This document shows, one piece after another, positions 54,982-64,000 of a stretch of 64,000 nucleotides of DNA. The stretch spans positions 1-64,000 of the forward strand of contig NZ_FOWE01000013.1 in the NCBI RefSeq assembly GCF_900115395.1. The letters run 5' to 3'. The notes under the pieces were generated by a model. The model had not been told where the DNA came from. It was given only the letters and a program-made list of their open reading frames with translations, and did no database searches. Position numbers and translations under genes: made by a program. The first letter of the stretch is position 1. Each line of letters starts with the position of its first letter. This DNA is from Geodermatophilus obscurus. GTDB lineage: Bacteria; Actinomycetota; Actinomycetes; Mycobacteriales; Geodermatophilaceae.

Positions 54982-56063
54982 GGCGGCCCCGTCGGTGCGG
55001 TCACCTCCCAGGTCGACCCCGCGACGGTGAAGCCTCGCCGTGCGTACCAGTGCCGCGGCCAGTCCGCGGCGAACGCCTCGAGCACGACCAGGTCGCAGCC
55101 GGCCGCCGCGGCCAGCTCCAGGCACCGCGCCAGCACGGCGTCCCCGTGTCCCCGTCCGCGCGCGGCCGGCTCGGTCATCACCGACTCGACCGCGGCGGTC
55201 GCGCCGTCCACCCGCAGCTGGCCCGCGGCCACCACCCGGCCCTCTTCGTGCACCGCGACGTCGTGCACCGCGACGACCCGGTCGGTGTACTGCTCGCGGC
55301 CGACGAGCTGGGCGACGACGGCGTCGAGGTCGGGGAGCCCGGCCAGGTCACGGCGCCACGACGTCTCCCACAGAGGGTGCACCGCGCGCTGGTCGACCAC
55401 CTCGGCCCGCTCGGCCCCGGGCAGCCCGGGCGCGGCGGCGCGGGTCATCCCCAGCAGCTCCTCGGCCTCCCAGCCGCGCCGGGCCAGCCCCCGGGCGACG
55501 TCGTCCGCGCCGGGCCCGCTCAGCGTCGCGACCGGGTGCGGCAGGCCCACGTCGACGGCGGCCCGCTCGACCGTCGCGGCGTCGACCGGCCCGTCCAGCA
55601 GCAGCCGGTTGTGGTCCCGGCTGTGCGGGAACCGCGGGTCGAGGACCGCCACCCCGCCGGGCACGTCGAGCACCTGCGCCGCGCGCCGGACCCGCACCGA
55701 CAGCGACAGGGTCAGCGCCCGGCCCGGGGTGTCGCCGGGGGAGGGGAGCACCGGTGTGACCGGCGGCCGGTACGGGACGACGGCGACCACCGCGGACACC
55801 GGCAGCGGGCCGTACAGGTGCGGGAAGCGCATGCCGTCCGGGTCGCCGGGTACGCCGGGCTCCTCGACCACCGGGCCGGGCAGCCGCGCCGGGTCGACGA
55901 CGAGGAGCACAAGGTCGCGCCGCCCGGGGAACAGCCGCTGCGCCGGCAGGTGGACCTGCTCCGGCCACGACAGGTGCACGAACGGCCCCTCCGGTCGCAA
56001 CGCGCCGTCGTCGAGCGCGGCGCGCCAGGCGGCCGGTGTACCGAGGTGGACCAGGACGGTCAC
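54942..56063 (-). CDS. DUF952 plus GNAT acetyltransferase fusion
   Basis: 373 residues from GTG 56063. The N-terminal third is a DUF952 domain (VLVHLGTPAAWRAALDDGAL, EGPFVHLSWPEQVHLPAQRL, FPHLYGPLPVSAVVAVVPY). The C-terminal part is a GNAT fold with the acetyl-CoA loop AVESVMTEPAARGRGHGDAV and LAAAAGCDLVVLEAFAADW-PRHWYARRGF. Substrate unknown. The stop lies within the convergent cdsA gene, and the start overlaps the stop of PPK2 by 4 bp (GTGA), so it is translated with it. Confidence 0.85.
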   Translation of the reverse strand: MTVLVHLGTPAAWRAALDDGALRPEGPFVHLSWPEQVHLPAQRLFPGRRDLVLLVVDPARLPGPVVEEPGVPGDPDGMRFPHLYGPLPVSAVVAVVPYRPPVTPVLPSPGDTPGRALTLSLSVRVRRAAQVLDVPGGVAVLDPRFPHSRDHNRLLLDGPVDAATVERAAVDVGLPHPVATLSGPGADDVARGLARRGWEAEELLGMTRAAAPGLPGAERAEVVDQRAVHPLWETSWRRDLAGLPDLDAVVAQLVGREQYTDRVVAVHDVAVHEEGRVVAAGQLRVDGATAAVESVMTEPAARGRGHGDAVLARCLELAAAAGCDLVVLEAFAADWPRHWYARRGFTVAGSTWEVTAPTGPPQTGGGVTQDSSR

Positions 56064-56857
56064 GCCGCCGGGGCGTCGGGGTCGATCCCGCGGGCGGCCA
56101 GGGCCGCCTCGATCGCCTCGCACACGGTCCGGACGACGGTGACCCGCGCGGTCCGCTTGTCGTCGGCCGGCACGATCGTCCACCGCCCGCCCTCGTGGTC
56201 GGTGCGCGTGAGCATCTCCTCGACGGCGGCCTCGTAGGCGGGCCGCTTCTCGCGGTTGCGCCAGTCCTCGTCGGTGAGCTTCCAGGCGCGGTAGCGGTCC
56301 TGGGCACGCGACTCGAAGCGGCTCAGCTGTTCCTCGGGCGAGACGTGCATCCAGAACTTCACGAGGATCGTGCCCTCGGCGGCCAGCGTCGTCTCGAGGT
56401 CGACGATCTCGCCGTAGGCCCGCTGCCACGCCTGCGCCGACGCGAAGCCCTCGACCCGCTCCACCAGCACGCGGCCGTACCAGGTGCGGTCGAGCACGGC
56501 CATCCCGCCCCAGCCGGGCAGCACCGGCCAGAACCGCCACAGGAAGTGGTGCCGCTTCTCCGTGGGCGTGGGGGCGGCGAACTGGGCCACGCGGACGTGC
56601 CGCGGGTCGAGCTCGTCGACCAGCCGCTTGATCGCCCCGCCCTTGCCGGAGGCGTCCCACCCCTCGAACAGCACGCACACCGGTGGCCCGATCGGCCCGC
56701 CGAGCTGGCCGCCGAGGAACAGTCGCAGGTGCACCAGGCGCTTCTGGGCCGCGGCGAGCTGTTCCTTGGCGTCCTTCTTGGACAGGTGTGCGGACAGGTC
56801 GACGTCGTCAAGTCGGCTCACCTCGCTGAGCCTGGCGCACCGGGGCGTGGTCGGCAC
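56060..56857 (-). CDS. ppk2: Polyphosphate kinase 2 family protein
   Basis: 265 residues. PPK2 hallmarks: Walker A VCVLFEGWDASGKGGAIKRL, LDPRHVRVAQFAAPTPTEKR-HHFLWRFW, GGMAVLDRTWYGRVLVERV and LVKFWMHVSPEEQLSRFESR (lid). Uses polyphosphate to phosphorylate nucleotides (or the reverse). Start at ATG 56857 or a GTG at 56821. Pairs with the DUF952-GNAT gene. Confidence 0.93.
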   Translation of the reverse strand: MPTTPRCARLSEVSRLDDVDLSAHLSKKDAKEQLAAAQKRLVHLRLFLGGQLGGPIGPPVCVLFEGWDASGKGGAIKRLVDELDPRHVRVAQFAAPTPTEKRHHFLWRFWPVLPGWGGMAVLDRTWYGRVLVERVEGFASAQAWQRAYGEIVDLETTLAAEGTILVKFWMHVSPEEQLSRFESRAQDRYRAWKLTDEDWRNREKRPAYEAAVEEMLTRTDHEGGRWTIVPADDKRTARVTVVRTVCEAIEAALAARGIDPDAPAA

Positions 56858-56869
56858 CTGGTGCGGTCC

Positions 56870-57505
56870 TCAGGGGAGCGGCGCGTGCTGCCGGACCCAG
56901 GCGTGCATGGCGATGCCCGCCGCGACGCCGGCGTTGATCGAGCGGGTCGAGCCGAACTGGGCGATCGACAGCACGTCGTCGGCCAGCGCCCGCGCCTCTG
57001 CCGACAGGCCCGTGCCCTCCTGGCCGAACAGCAGCACGCACGCGCGCGGCAGCTCCGCGGTCTCCAGGGGCCGCGCGCCGGGCAGGTTGTCGACGGCGAG
57101 CACCGGGAGCCCGGCGTCGCCGGCCCACGAGCCCAGTGCCGCGGCGTCGGGGTGGTGGCGGACGTGCAGGTACCGGTCGGTGACCATCGCCCCGCGCCGG
57201 TTCCAGCGCTTGCGGCCGACCACGTGGACCTCGGCGGCGAGGAAGGCGTTGGCGGTGCGCACCACCGTCCCGATGTTGAGGTCGTGCCGCCAGTTCTCGA
57301 TGGCGACGTGGAAGGCGTGCCGGCGCGGGTCGAGGTCGGCGACGATCGCCTCGACCGTCCAGTAGCGGTACCGGTCGACCACGTTGCGCCGGTCACCGGT
57401 GGCCAGCAGCTCGGGGTCGTAGCGGGGGTCCTGGGGCCACGGGCCCTCCCAGGGGCCGACTCCCACGCCGTCGAGCGGGACGGGCGCCTCCTCCGCCTGG
57501 CTCAC
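56870..57505 (-). CDS. SpoU-family RNA 2'-O-methyltransferase
   Basis: 211 residues from GTG 57505. SPOUT motifs: HVAIENWRHDLNIGTVVRTA-NAFLAAEVHVVGRKRWNRRG, RACVLLFGQEGTGLSAEARA and LSIAQFGSTRSINAGVAAGI-AMHAWVRQH. Methylates the ribose of a tRNA or rRNA nucleotide; target not predictable. First gene of the minus-strand run ending in the DUF952-GNAT gene. Confidence 0.93.
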   Translation of the reverse strand: MSQAEEAPVPLDGVGVGPWEGPWPQDPRYDPELLATGDRRNVVDRYRYWTVEAIVADLDPRRHAFHVAIENWRHDLNIGTVVRTANAFLAAEVHVVGRKRWNRRGAMVTDRYLHVRHHPDAAALGSWAGDAGLPVLAVDNLPGARPLETAELPRACVLLFGQEGTGLSAEARALADDVLSIAQFGSTRSINAGVAAGIAMHAWVRQHAPLP

Positions 57506-57610
57506 CCCGTCGACGCTAGCCGGTCGCGCCTCCGGCACCCGGCGCGGTCCGTCGGGCACGATGGCGACAACGGGTGAGGGACATGTGACCAACCGTGACT
57601 GCGAGGTGGG

Positions 57611-59359
57611 ATGACGGCACGACAGGACGGCGAGGTGCCGGTCGAGGGCGCGTGGGTCGAGGGCGCGTCGGTCGAGGAGCCGTCGGTCGAGGAGTGGCAG
57701 GACTGGCTGCCCGAGTGGCTCACCGCACCGGTGGAGCTCCCGGCCGACCTCGGCACGGCCGGTCCCGACCGGAACGGCCCGGCTCCCGGGGACGACCCCG
57801 AGGGTGGCGTCCCCGCCGAGCCCCCGGCCGGGACGGCCGCACCCGAGGACGTCGCACCCGAGGACGTCGCACCCGAGGACGTCGCACCCGAGGACGTCGC
57901 ACCCGAGGACGTCGCACCCGAGGACGTCGCACCCGAGGACGTCGCACCCGAGGACGTCGCACCCGAGGACGTCGCACCCGAGGACGTCGCACCCGAGGAC
58001 GTCGCACCCGAGGACGTCGCACCCGAGGACGTCGTGGCCGAGGACGTCGTGGCCGCGGACGTCGTGGCCGCGGACGTCGTGGCCGCGGACGTCGTGCCCG
58101 CGGACGTCGTGGCCGCGGACGTCGTGCCCGCGGACGTCGTGCCCGCGGACGTCGTGCCCGCGGACGTCGTGCCCGCGGACGTCGTGCCCGCGGACGTCGT
58201 GCCCGCGGACGTCGTGGCCGACGTCGATCCGGACGGCGTGCCGCCCGCCGAGACCGTGCACGTCGAGACGGTGGACGTCGAGACGGTGGACGTCGAGACC
58301 GTCCCCGACGAGGAGGTGCCCGACGAGGGCGTGCCTCACGAGAGCGTGCCCGACGAGGGAGTGCCTCACGAGGGCGTGCCCGAGGACGCCGTCACGGCTG
58401 CACCGCTCGACGACGTCGCCACGGACGACGTGCTGGCCGACGACGTCCTGCCCGTGTACGGCTCTCCCCGCGACTCCTGGTACGCGGTGCCCGAGGTGCC
58501 CGCCGGCCCCGACCTCCCGGACGTCGGGGTGGCCGCGGTGCCGAGGGTCGTCGTCGGGCCCCGGGTCCGCCCCCGGCGCCGCCGCCTGCGGACCGCCGTG
58601 CTGGTCGGGCTGTTCGCGGTCGGCGGCGTCGCGGGCGCGGCGGTGGTGGAGCGGTCCTCGTCGGCGCCGGAGCCGACGGCCGCGGTCCAGACGTCGCCGG
58701 GTCCGACCGCCGCCCCGACGCGGACCGTCCCGGCGCCCCGGCCCTCCGGGATCGCCGACGCCGTCACCGCCGCGCCGACGACCGGTGCACCGGTGCCGTC
58801 CACCCCCGCGCCGGAGTCCGCCGCGGAGTCCGCCGCGGGGTCCGGTGCGGACGCGGCCCGGGCTCCGGTCCGCGTCCCGGGGACCCGAGCGCGCGCCACG
58901 GCGACCGACCCGGCACCGACCCCGGCACCGTCCGCGGCGCCTTCCCGGGGAGTCCGTCCGCCGGTCGCCGCCCCGACCCGCACCCCGGCGCGCCCGACCG
59001 CGGCGCGCCCCACCACAGCGCGCCCGACCCCGGCGCGCCCCACCACGACGCGCCCCACCACGACGCGCCCCGGCCCGACGGCGACCGCGCCCGTGACGGG
59101 GCCGACCCTGACCCCCGTGCCGACCCGGACGCCGACCCGGACCCCGCCCCGGCCGACGGTCCCGAGCCCGAGCCCGGCCCCGGTCCCGCCTCCGGCGCCG
59201 ACCGGACCGACCACCGACCCGGCCGAGCCCACCGTCCCCGCCGAGCCCAGCAGCCCGGTGGAGTCCCCGGACACCGCGGAGCCCCCGGACCCGACGGCGG
59301 GCGACGCCGGCGGCACCGGGGACCCCGGCGCAGCGGACGGCGGCGCGCCGACGCCCTGA
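57611..59359 (+). CDS. Pentad-repeat single-TM protein with Pro/Thr-rich tail
   Basis: 582 residues from ATG 57611. After an acidic start, 13 perfect APEDV pentads are followed by about 12 imperfect ([10 protein letters not shown]) ones, then acidic [14 protein letters not shown] repeats. One TM helix (about 335-353, [20 protein letters not shown]) with a basic flank (RPRRRRLRT) is followed by an extracellular Pro/Thr/Ala tail of about 230 residues. Inferred topology: repeats inside, tail through the wall. No enzymatic domain. Neighbouring genes are core, so it is probably lineage-specific surface or septal protein. Confidence 0.8.
   Translation: MTARQDGEVPVEGAWVEGASVEEPSVEEWQDWLPEWLTAPVELPADLGTAGPDRNGPAPGDDPEGGVPAEPPAGTAAPEDVAPEDVAPEDVAPEDVAPEDVAPEDVAPEDVAPEDVAPEDVAPEDVAPEDVAPEDVAPEDVVAEDVVAADVVAADVVAADVVPADVVAADVVPADVVPADVVPADVVPADVVPADVVPADVVADVDPDGVPPAETVHVETVDVETVDVETVPDEEVPDEGVPHESVPDEGVPHEGVPEDAVTAAPLDDVATDDVLADDVLPVYGSPRDSWYAVPEVPAGPDLPDVGVAAVPRVVVGPRVRPRRRRLRTAVLVGLFAVGGVAGAAVVERSSSAPEPTAAVQTSPGPTAAPTRTVPAPRPSGIADAVTAAPTTGAPVPSTPAPESAAESAAGSGADAARAPVRVPGTRARATATDPAPTPAPSAAPSRGVRPPVAAPTRTPARPTAARPTTARPTPARPTTTRPTTTRPGPTATAPVTGPTLTPVPTRTPTRTPPRPTVPSPSPAPVPPPAPTGPTTDPAEPTVPAEPSSPVESPDTAEPPDPTAGDAGGTGDPGAADGGAPTP
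57839..58220 (+). repeat. 15-bp coding tandem repeat
   Basis: 13 identical copies of GCACCCGAGGACGTC (57839-58033), then about 12 variant units with GTGGCC or GTGCCC and GCGGACGTC. Because the unit has no stop in any frame, it creates long false frames on both strands. Confidence 0.95.
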
Positions 59360-59421
59360 GCGAGCGACCTCACCCCCGGCGGGCGCCACGGGGTGCTGCC
59401 GGGTGGGACGATGGAACGGCC

Positions 59422-60597
59422 ATGACTGCCCTGCCCCTCGTCTTCGACGCCCCGCGCCGGGGCAAGCCGCCGCGCCACCTCGCCGACCTCAGCCGCGAGG
59501 AGGCGCGCGCCGCCGTGGTCGAGCTCGGGCAGCCGGCCTTCCGCGCCGACCAGCTGGCCCGCCACTGGTTCCGCGGGGTCACCGACACCGCGCGGATGAC
59601 CGACGTGCCCGCCGCCGTCCGCGAGACCCTCGCCGAGGCGCTGCTCCCGGACCTGCTCACGCCCGTGCGCACGCTGAGCGCCGACGGCGGCCGGACCCGC
59701 AAGACGCTGTGGCGGCTGCACGACGGCGCGCTGGTCGAGAGCGTGCTGATGCGCTACCCCGACCGCGCCACCGTCTGCATCTCCAGCCAGGCCGGCTGTG
59801 GCATGGCCTGCCCGTTCTGCGCCACCGGCCAGAACGGCCTCACCCGCAACCTCTCGGCCGCCGAGATCATCGGTCAGGCGGTCGCCGCGGCGGCCGCCAT
59901 GGCCGACGGCGAGGTGCCCGGCGGGCCGGGCCGGCTGTCCAACGTCGTGTTCATGGGCATGGGGGAGCCGCTGGCCAACTACCCGCGGGTGCGCCAGACG
60001 CTGCGCGCCCTGCTGGCCCCGGCGCCGTGGGGTCTGGGCCTGTCCCAGCGCTCGGTGACGGTGTCCACGGTGGGGCTGGTGCCGGCGATCCGGAAGCTCA
60101 CCGAGGAGGGCCTGGCGGTCACCCTCGCCGTCAGCCTGCACGCGCCCGACGACGAGCTGCGCGACACCCTCGTGCCGATCAACACGCGGTGGAAGGTGGG
60201 CGAGGTCGTCGAGGCCGCCGACGCCTACGCCGCCCGCACGGGCCGCCGCTACTCGGTCGAGTACGCGCTGATCCGCGACGTCAACGACCAGCCCGAGCGC
60301 GCCGACCTGCTCGGCCGGCTGCTCGCCGGGAAGCGGGCGCACGTCAACCTCATCCCGCTCAACCCCACGCCGGGCAGCCCCTGGGACGCCAGCCCGCTCC
60401 CGGCGCAGCGCGAGTTCGTGGCACGGCTGCGCGCCGCCGGGGTGCCGACGACGGTCCGCGACACCCGCGGCCAGGACATCGACGGCGCCTGCGGCCAGCT
60501 CGCCGCCGCCGACCGGGTCGAGGGCGTGCCCACCGTGGCCGTCCCCGCGCCGTCCCTCGAGCCGCCGGTGGAGTTGGGCGCCGAGGCCGACGGGTGA
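59422..60597 (+). CDS. rlmN: 23S rRNA/tRNA (adenine-C2)-methyltransferase RlmN
   Basis: 391 residues from ATG 59422. Radical-SAM cluster motif [20 protein letters not shown] (CxxxCxxC), preceded by [17 protein letters not shown], with [60 protein letters not shown] and the C-terminal catalytic Cys in [14 protein letters not shown]. Methylates A2503 of 23S rRNA and A37 of some tRNAs. Its stop overlaps the next start (GTGA). Confidence 0.96.
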   Translation: MTALPLVFDAPRRGKPPRHLADLSREEARAAVVELGQPAFRADQLARHWFRGVTDTARMTDVPAAVRETLAEALLPDLLTPVRTLSADGGRTRKTLWRLHDGALVESVLMRYPDRATVCISSQAGCGMACPFCATGQNGLTRNLSAAEIIGQAVAAAAAMADGEVPGGPGRLSNVVFMGMGEPLANYPRVRQTLRALLAPAPWGLGLSQRSVTVSTVGLVPAIRKLTEEGLAVTLAVSLHAPDDELRDTLVPINTRWKVGEVVEAADAYAARTGRRYSVEYALIRDVNDQPERADLLGRLLAGKRAHVNLIPLNPTPGSPWDASPLPAQREFVARLRAAGVPTTVRDTRGQDIDGACGQLAAADRVEGVPTVAVPAPSLEPPVELGAEADG

Positions 60598-61310
60598 CCA
60601 CGGACGCCCCCGCCGCCGAGGCGCACGAGCACAGCCACGCCGACGTCTCCGGCGGGTGGCTGCGGGCCGCGGTCTTCGGCGCGATGGACGGGCTGGTCAC
60701 CAACACCGCGCTGGTCGCCGGCGTCGGCGGCGGGGGCGCGGCGCCGCGCGCGATCGTGCTGACCGGGGTCGCCGGCCTGGTCGCGGGCGCGATCTCCATG
60801 GCGCTGGGTGAGTACACCTCGGTCAAGACGCAGAACGAGCAGCTCGACCTCGAGGTGGAGAAGGAGCGCCGCGAGCTCGAGCGCAACCCCGGCGGGGAGC
60901 TCGCCGAGCTGGTCACGATGCTGCGCGTCCGCGGCGTCGACGCCGACCTCGCCCAGCAGGTCGCCGTCCAGCTGCACCGCGACCCCGACATCGCGCTGCG
61001 GCTGCACGTGGTGGCCGAGCTGGGCCTGAACCCGGCGGACAAGCCCTCACCGCGGACGGCGGCGGTCTCGTCGTTCCTGACGTTCTCGCTGGGCGCCGCG
61101 CTGCCGCTGCTGCCCTACCTGTTCGGGGTGTCGCTGCTGTGGGTGGCGCTGCTGTGCGGCGGGGTCGGCCTGGTCGCGGCCGGCGCGCTGTCCTCGCGCT
61201 TCACGCCGCGGCCCTGGTGGTACGCGGGGCTGCGGCAGCTGGTGTTCGGTGCGCTGGCGGCCGGCGCGACCTACGCCATCGGTGCGGCGATCGGCGTCAC
61301 CGCGGCCTGA
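60594..61310 (+). CDS. VIT1/CCC1-family transporter
   Basis: 238 residues from GTG 60594, overlapping the rlmN stop by 4 bp. [24 protein letters not shown] and [23 protein letters not shown] are the family's first two helices. A charged cytoplasmic helix pair follows ([40 protein letters not shown]), then three more TM helices. Related proteins move iron or manganese out of the cytosol. Confidence 0.92.
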   Translation: MTTDAPAAEAHEHSHADVSGGWLRAAVFGAMDGLVTNTALVAGVGGGGAAPRAIVLTGVAGLVAGAISMALGEYTSVKTQNEQLDLEVEKERRELERNPGGELAELVTMLRVRGVDADLAQQVAVQLHRDPDIALRLHVVAELGLNPADKPSPRTAAVSSFLTFSLGAALPLLPYLFGVSLLWVALLCGGVGLVAAGALSSRFTPRPWWYAGLRQLVFGALAAGATYAIGAAIGVTAA

Positions 61311-61391
61311 GCGGCACGCGAGGTCCTGGAACGGCCCCCTGTGGGGCACCGCCGCGAGCTCGCGAGCGGTGGGGGACAGGGGCTCCTCCGA

Positions 61392-61721
61392 CTACGGGCG
61401 CCAGGCGGTGCGCTTGCGGCGGATGTCCCAGATCAGCATCCCCGCCATGCCACCGGCGATGGCGACCAGCCAGATGTCCTCCATCCGGGCCTCGTGGTTG
61501 CCCCACAGGTAGGACAGGATCGCCAGGACCATGATCCAGCCGGTGATCTGGCCCCACTTGCCGGCCCGCCCGTGCCAGCCCCAGTCCTCGGGGCGCTCGT
61601 CCTCGATCGGGTGCGCTCCGGCGCGGACGACGGCCTCTTCGCGGTTGGGCTGGTTGACGCGCGTGGTCAGCGGGTTGTGCTGGCGGACCCCGGGGCCGTG
61701 CTGCTCGCTCACGCCCCCCAT
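61392..61721 (-). CDS. DUF2631-family two-TM membrane protein
   Basis: 109 residues (GTG 61712 is an alternative start). A polar N-terminus with EDERPEDWGWHGRAGKWGQI (the conserved DWGWH segment) is followed by TM helices about 58-75 (GWIMVLAILSYLW) and 82-101 (IWLVAIAGGMAGMLIW) and a basic tail RRKRTAWRP. Conserved in actinobacteria near dxr/rlmN; function unknown. Confidence 0.85.
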   Translation of the reverse strand: MGGVSEQHGPGVRQHNPLTTRVNQPNREEAVVRAGAHPIEDERPEDWGWHGRAGKWGQITGWIMVLAILSYLWGNHEARMEDIWLVAIAGGMAGMLIWDIRRKRTAWRP

Positions 61722-61767
61722 CCTGCCAGCCGGGACCGCCCGGCACCGCGCGAGGTGCGGCGGGTCG

Positions 61768-62748
61768 TCACCGGTCGCAGGTGAGTCCCGCGGCGGCGAG
61801 GGCGGCGGCGGTCCCGGCCGTGGGCATGCGCGGGAGCGTGCCGCCCACCGGGTCGGCCGCCGGGAGGAGGCGGACCGTGCCGACGTCGGCGCGGGCGAGC
61901 CCGGCCAGGTCCGCGACCGAGGTCCCGGGGTCCACGGCGAGGGCGCCCGAGGCGGCCCAGGCCACCGCCTGCAGCCGCCACGGCCGCGTCAGCGACCCCT
62001 GCACCTGCTCGACGAGGCTCGACAGGACGGTGCCGGCGGCGCCGGCCCGGCCGTCGGGGTCGACCGGCGCGCGCACCCACTCGCCGTCCACGAGGTGCTC
62101 GGGGTGCCGCGAGCGGACGAGGGCCAGCGCGGTGACGCCGTCCACGCGCCGGCGTCCGGCGTCCTCGAGCAGCAGGCCGGCCCGCCGGTCCCGGACGGGC
62201 TCGGGGACGTCGACCTCCAGCCCGCCGGCGGCGTCGACCACGGCGGCGAAGCCGGCCAGGTCCACGGTGACGAGGTGGTCGGCGGGGATGCCCAGCCGGC
62301 AGAGGGCGCCCACGGTGGCCTGCGGCCCCTCGCGCCAGGTGAGGGCCAGCCGTCCCGGACGCCGGTCGACCCGCGTCACCAGGTCGCGCGGGACCGACAG
62401 CACGGTCGTGCCCGCGTCGGTCTGGTGCACCACCAGGACGACGTCGGCCCGGGCCCCGGGGAAGGACGACACGGGGCCGAAGTGCCGCCGGTCGGCACCG
62501 GCCGGGAGCTCCTCGCGGGAGTCCAGGCCGACGAGGACCCAGGTGCGGCCGTCGGAGTCGTCGGCGGCCAGCTCGACCGGGACCTCGTCGATCCGGGCGG
62601 CGAGCGCCCCGGCGTCGGCGGCCCCGGCGACGAGGAGGAGGGCCAGGACGGCGAGGACGAACCGGGCCCGGGGGCGGCGCCGGTGCGGAGACGGCCGACG
62701 CCGGCCAGGGGAGCCCTGGCCGGCGTCGGTGTCGTGCGGTGCGGTCAC
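61768..62748 (-). CDS. LytR-CpsA-Psr (LCP) family protein
   Basis: 326 residues from GTG 62748. One N-terminal TM (FVLAVLALLLVAGAADAGA), then the LCP core: WVLVGLDSREELPAGADRRH, ARADVVLVVHQTDAGTTVLS-VPRDL, VDLAGFAAVVDAAGGLEVDV, and VTALALVRSRHPEHLVDGEW (Arg residues that bind the lipid pyrophosphate). LCP enzymes attach glycopolymers to peptidoglycan. Starts 2 bp after the LAxTG protein gene, so the two are co-transcribed. Confidence 0.92.
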   Translation of the reverse strand: MTAPHDTDAGQGSPGRRRPSPHRRRPRARFVLAVLALLLVAGAADAGALAARIDEVPVELAADDSDGRTWVLVGLDSREELPAGADRRHFGPVSSFPGARADVVLVVHQTDAGTTVLSVPRDLVTRVDRRPGRLALTWREGPQATVGALCRLGIPADHLVTVDLAGFAAVVDAAGGLEVDVPEPVRDRRAGLLLEDAGRRRVDGVTALALVRSRHPEHLVDGEWVRAPVDPDGRAGAAGTVLSSLVEQVQGSLTRPWRLQAVAWAASGALAVDPGTSVADLAGLARADVGTVRLLPAADPVGGTLPRMPTAGTAAALAAAGLTCDR

Positions 62749-62750
62749 GC

Positions 62751-63695
62751 TCAGCCCTGGACGGCCCCGGCGGCCCGGCGACGGGTGAGGAACACCAGGC
62801 CACCGCCCAGCGCGAGCGCTCCGGCGCCCAGGCCCAGCGGCAGGGCGACGCTGGCGCCGGTGTAGGCGAGGTCGCCGTCGGTGCCGGTGGCCGACGCGGC
62901 GGCCGCCACGGTGAAGGACTCCTGGAAGTAGGTGCCCTGGTCGCCCTCGTAGACCAGCGTGTGGTCACCGACCGGCGTCCCCGCGGGGACGGTGAACTCG
63001 ATCCGGACGGTGCCCGAGGCGTCGGCGGTGAAGGTGCCCAGGCGGGTCGGCGTCGAGTGCAGGGTCACCGTGACGACCTCGTACGGCTGGAAGCCGGTGA
63101 GGATCTTGACGACCTTCTGGCCGGCCACGGACCGGTCGCCGGTCGCGGCGCCGGTGTCGGGGCTGGCCACCCCCGGGGTGTTGGCCGCGACGCCGCGGAT
63201 GTCACCCGTGGTCAGCACGCCCGGGCCCGGGGCCGGTGCGTCGGGCGGCGCGACGGGCGGCGTGGTCGGTGCCGCCTCGAGGGAGAAGGTGAAGTCGGGG
63301 TAGGCCAGCGGGGCCTCGGAGCCGGAGTACGGCTCGCAGGTCGCCACCGCGACGTAGTCGCCGGGCTCCGCGGCCGGTGTGAACTCGGCCAGCGCCGTCC
63401 AGGCGCCGTCCGCAGGGGCCCCGGCGAGGCTGAACACCGGCAGGCCGTCCGGGTCGTCCCAGCCGGCGGCGGTGTAGTAGTCGACGTAGACGGCGGCCGG
63501 CTTGCCGTCGACCGTGGCGTCGCAGCCGGTGCCGGTCAGCTGGAACGGCTCGCCGATCACAGCGGTGTCGGGGCCCTCGAGCTCCGGCAGCGGCTCGGCG
63601 GCCAGCGCGGCCGGGGCCATCGCCAGGCCGACGGCGGCGGTGCCGACGGCGAGCCCTGCGGCGGCGCAGAGGCGGAACGGGGACACGCGGGACAT
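62751..63695 (-). CDS. Secreted surface protein with LAxTG sorting signal
   Basis: 314 residues from ATG 63695. Signal peptide (LCAAAGLAVGTAAVGLAMAP, cleavage after ALA at about 33), an Ig-like first domain with two Cys, a Pro/Ala linker, a second beta domain (VVKILTGFQPYEVVTVTLHS) and the C-terminal sorting signal: LAYTGASVALPLGLGAGALA, hydrophobic helix, then RRRAAG. LAxTG is the signal recognised by class E sortases of high-GC actinobacteria. Operon with the LCP gene. Confidence 0.88.
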   Translation of the reverse strand: MSRVSPFRLCAAAGLAVGTAAVGLAMAPAALAAEPLPELEGPDTAVIGEPFQLTGTGCDATVDGKPAAVYVDYYTAAGWDDPDGLPVFSLAGAPADGAWTALAEFTPAAEPGDYVAVATCEPYSGSEAPLAYPDFTFSLEAAPTTPPVAPPDAPAPGPGVLTTGDIRGVAANTPGVASPDTGAATGDRSVAGQKVVKILTGFQPYEVVTVTLHSTPTRLGTFTADASGTVRIEFTVPAGTPVGDHTLVYEGDQGTYFQESFTVAAAASATGTDGDLAYTGASVALPLGLGAGALALGGGLVFLTRRRAAGAVQG

Positions 63696-63861
63696 GGGCC
63701 CTCCGGGGCTTCGGTGGCCCGGGTGCCCCGGGCCGTCACCCGCTACATCGGCGGTTCCGTGCGTGGCTGTACCGGAATGATCAACTCGGGTCGGGTGCGG
63801 CGGGTGGGTCGGGTGGGGCCCGTGGGAGCGCCACCTGGACGGCGCTTGGCAGGATCAGTGC

Positions 63862-64000
63862 ATGAGTGAGCAGCGCGAGGTCACCGTGCTGGGCTCGACC
63901 GGCTCGATCGGCCGGCAGGCGATCGCGGTCGCCGAGCAGAACCCCGACCGGCTGCGGATCACCGCCCTGGCCGCCGGCGGGGGTGACGTCGCCCGGCTGG
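63862..64000 (+). CDS. dxr: 1-deoxy-D-xylulose 5-phosphate reductoisomerase, N-terminus
   Basis: The first 46 residues, with EVTVLGSTGSIGRQAIAVAE (NADPH-binding G-S-T-G-S-I-G motif) and LRITALAAGGGDVARL. Catalyses the first committed step of the MEP isoprenoid pathway. Truncated by the window end. The promoter region 63700-63861 between it and the divergent surface protein gene holds no other gene. Confidence 0.93.
   Translation, partial: MSEQREVTVLGSTGSIGRQAIAVAEQNPDRLRITALAAGGGDVARL

Noticed and set aside
57839..58220. CRISPR array
   Set aside because: Units are contiguous 15-mers without spacers and lie in a coding frame.
56870..59389. 839-codon minus-strand frame rich in His-Asp-Val repeats and a 1000-codon plus-strand frame from 57595
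   Set aside because: Both are by-products of the 15-bp repeat, which lacks stops in every frame. The real genes are the SpoU gene, the pentad-repeat protein and rlmN, each with its own start and family motifs.

Overview
The window is high-GC DNA from an actinobacterium. The gene order comM-dprA-xerC-whiG-M23 peptidase-rpsB-tsf-pyrH-frr-cdsA-rlmN-dxr, class F and E sortase features, and Pro/Ala/Arg-rich codon use fit the order Geodermatophilales (Blastococcus, Modestobacter or Geodermatophilus type). This placement is inferred from synteny and protein style, not from a search.

The window has two halves that join inside comM at about 45150. Positions 1-45150 are an accessory region with low coding density, many broken genes and at least a dozen insertion-sequence remnants: IS630, IS701 (two or three pieces), IS481 (two), IS5-type with DDE_Tnp_4 (three), an IS427-like IS5, IS3, IS30, IS110 and some unassigned tails. 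Only the IS427-like element at 17545-18437 looks intact. Between the remnants are a MazG-like pyrophosphohydrolase with an HNH nuclease, small membrane proteins, a class F sortase with an Excalibur surface protein, a secreted polysaccharide deacetylase-like protein, a GxSxG hydrolase, a large repeat protein with a membrane tail, an S41 protease, a GT2 glycosyltransferase, a 1225-residue protein of unknown family, and directly after it a polymorphic toxin with a pre-toxin TG-like segment and a PD-(D/E)XK nuclease-like C-terminus.

The most unusual signal in the accessory half is a promoter-like element found four times with identical spacing: GTGACG, 5 bp, GTGACG, 9 bp, then a -10-like NANNNY hexamer. 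The copies lie at 8899, 21010, 23427 and 31848 (the last with three hexamers). Each precedes one of the unusual accessory genes: the zinc-ribbon pair, the hydrolase, the repeat/membrane protein, and the 1225-residue protein plus toxin. The 11-bp direct-repeat geometry resembles SARP/AfsR-type activator sites, so these scattered loci may form one co-regulated set that includes a toxin module.

Positions 45151-64000 are dense core chromosome: a 5'-truncated comM, dprA (probably frameshifted near its start), xerC, whiG, an M23 peptidase, the rpsB-tsf-pyrH-frr-cdsA translation/UMP/lipid run, then on the minus strand a DUF952-GNAT fusion, PPK2 and a SpoU methyltransferase, a 15-bp tandem-repeat membrane protein, rlmN with a VIT1-like transporter, DUF2631, an LCP ligase with an LAxTG surface protein, and the start of dxr.
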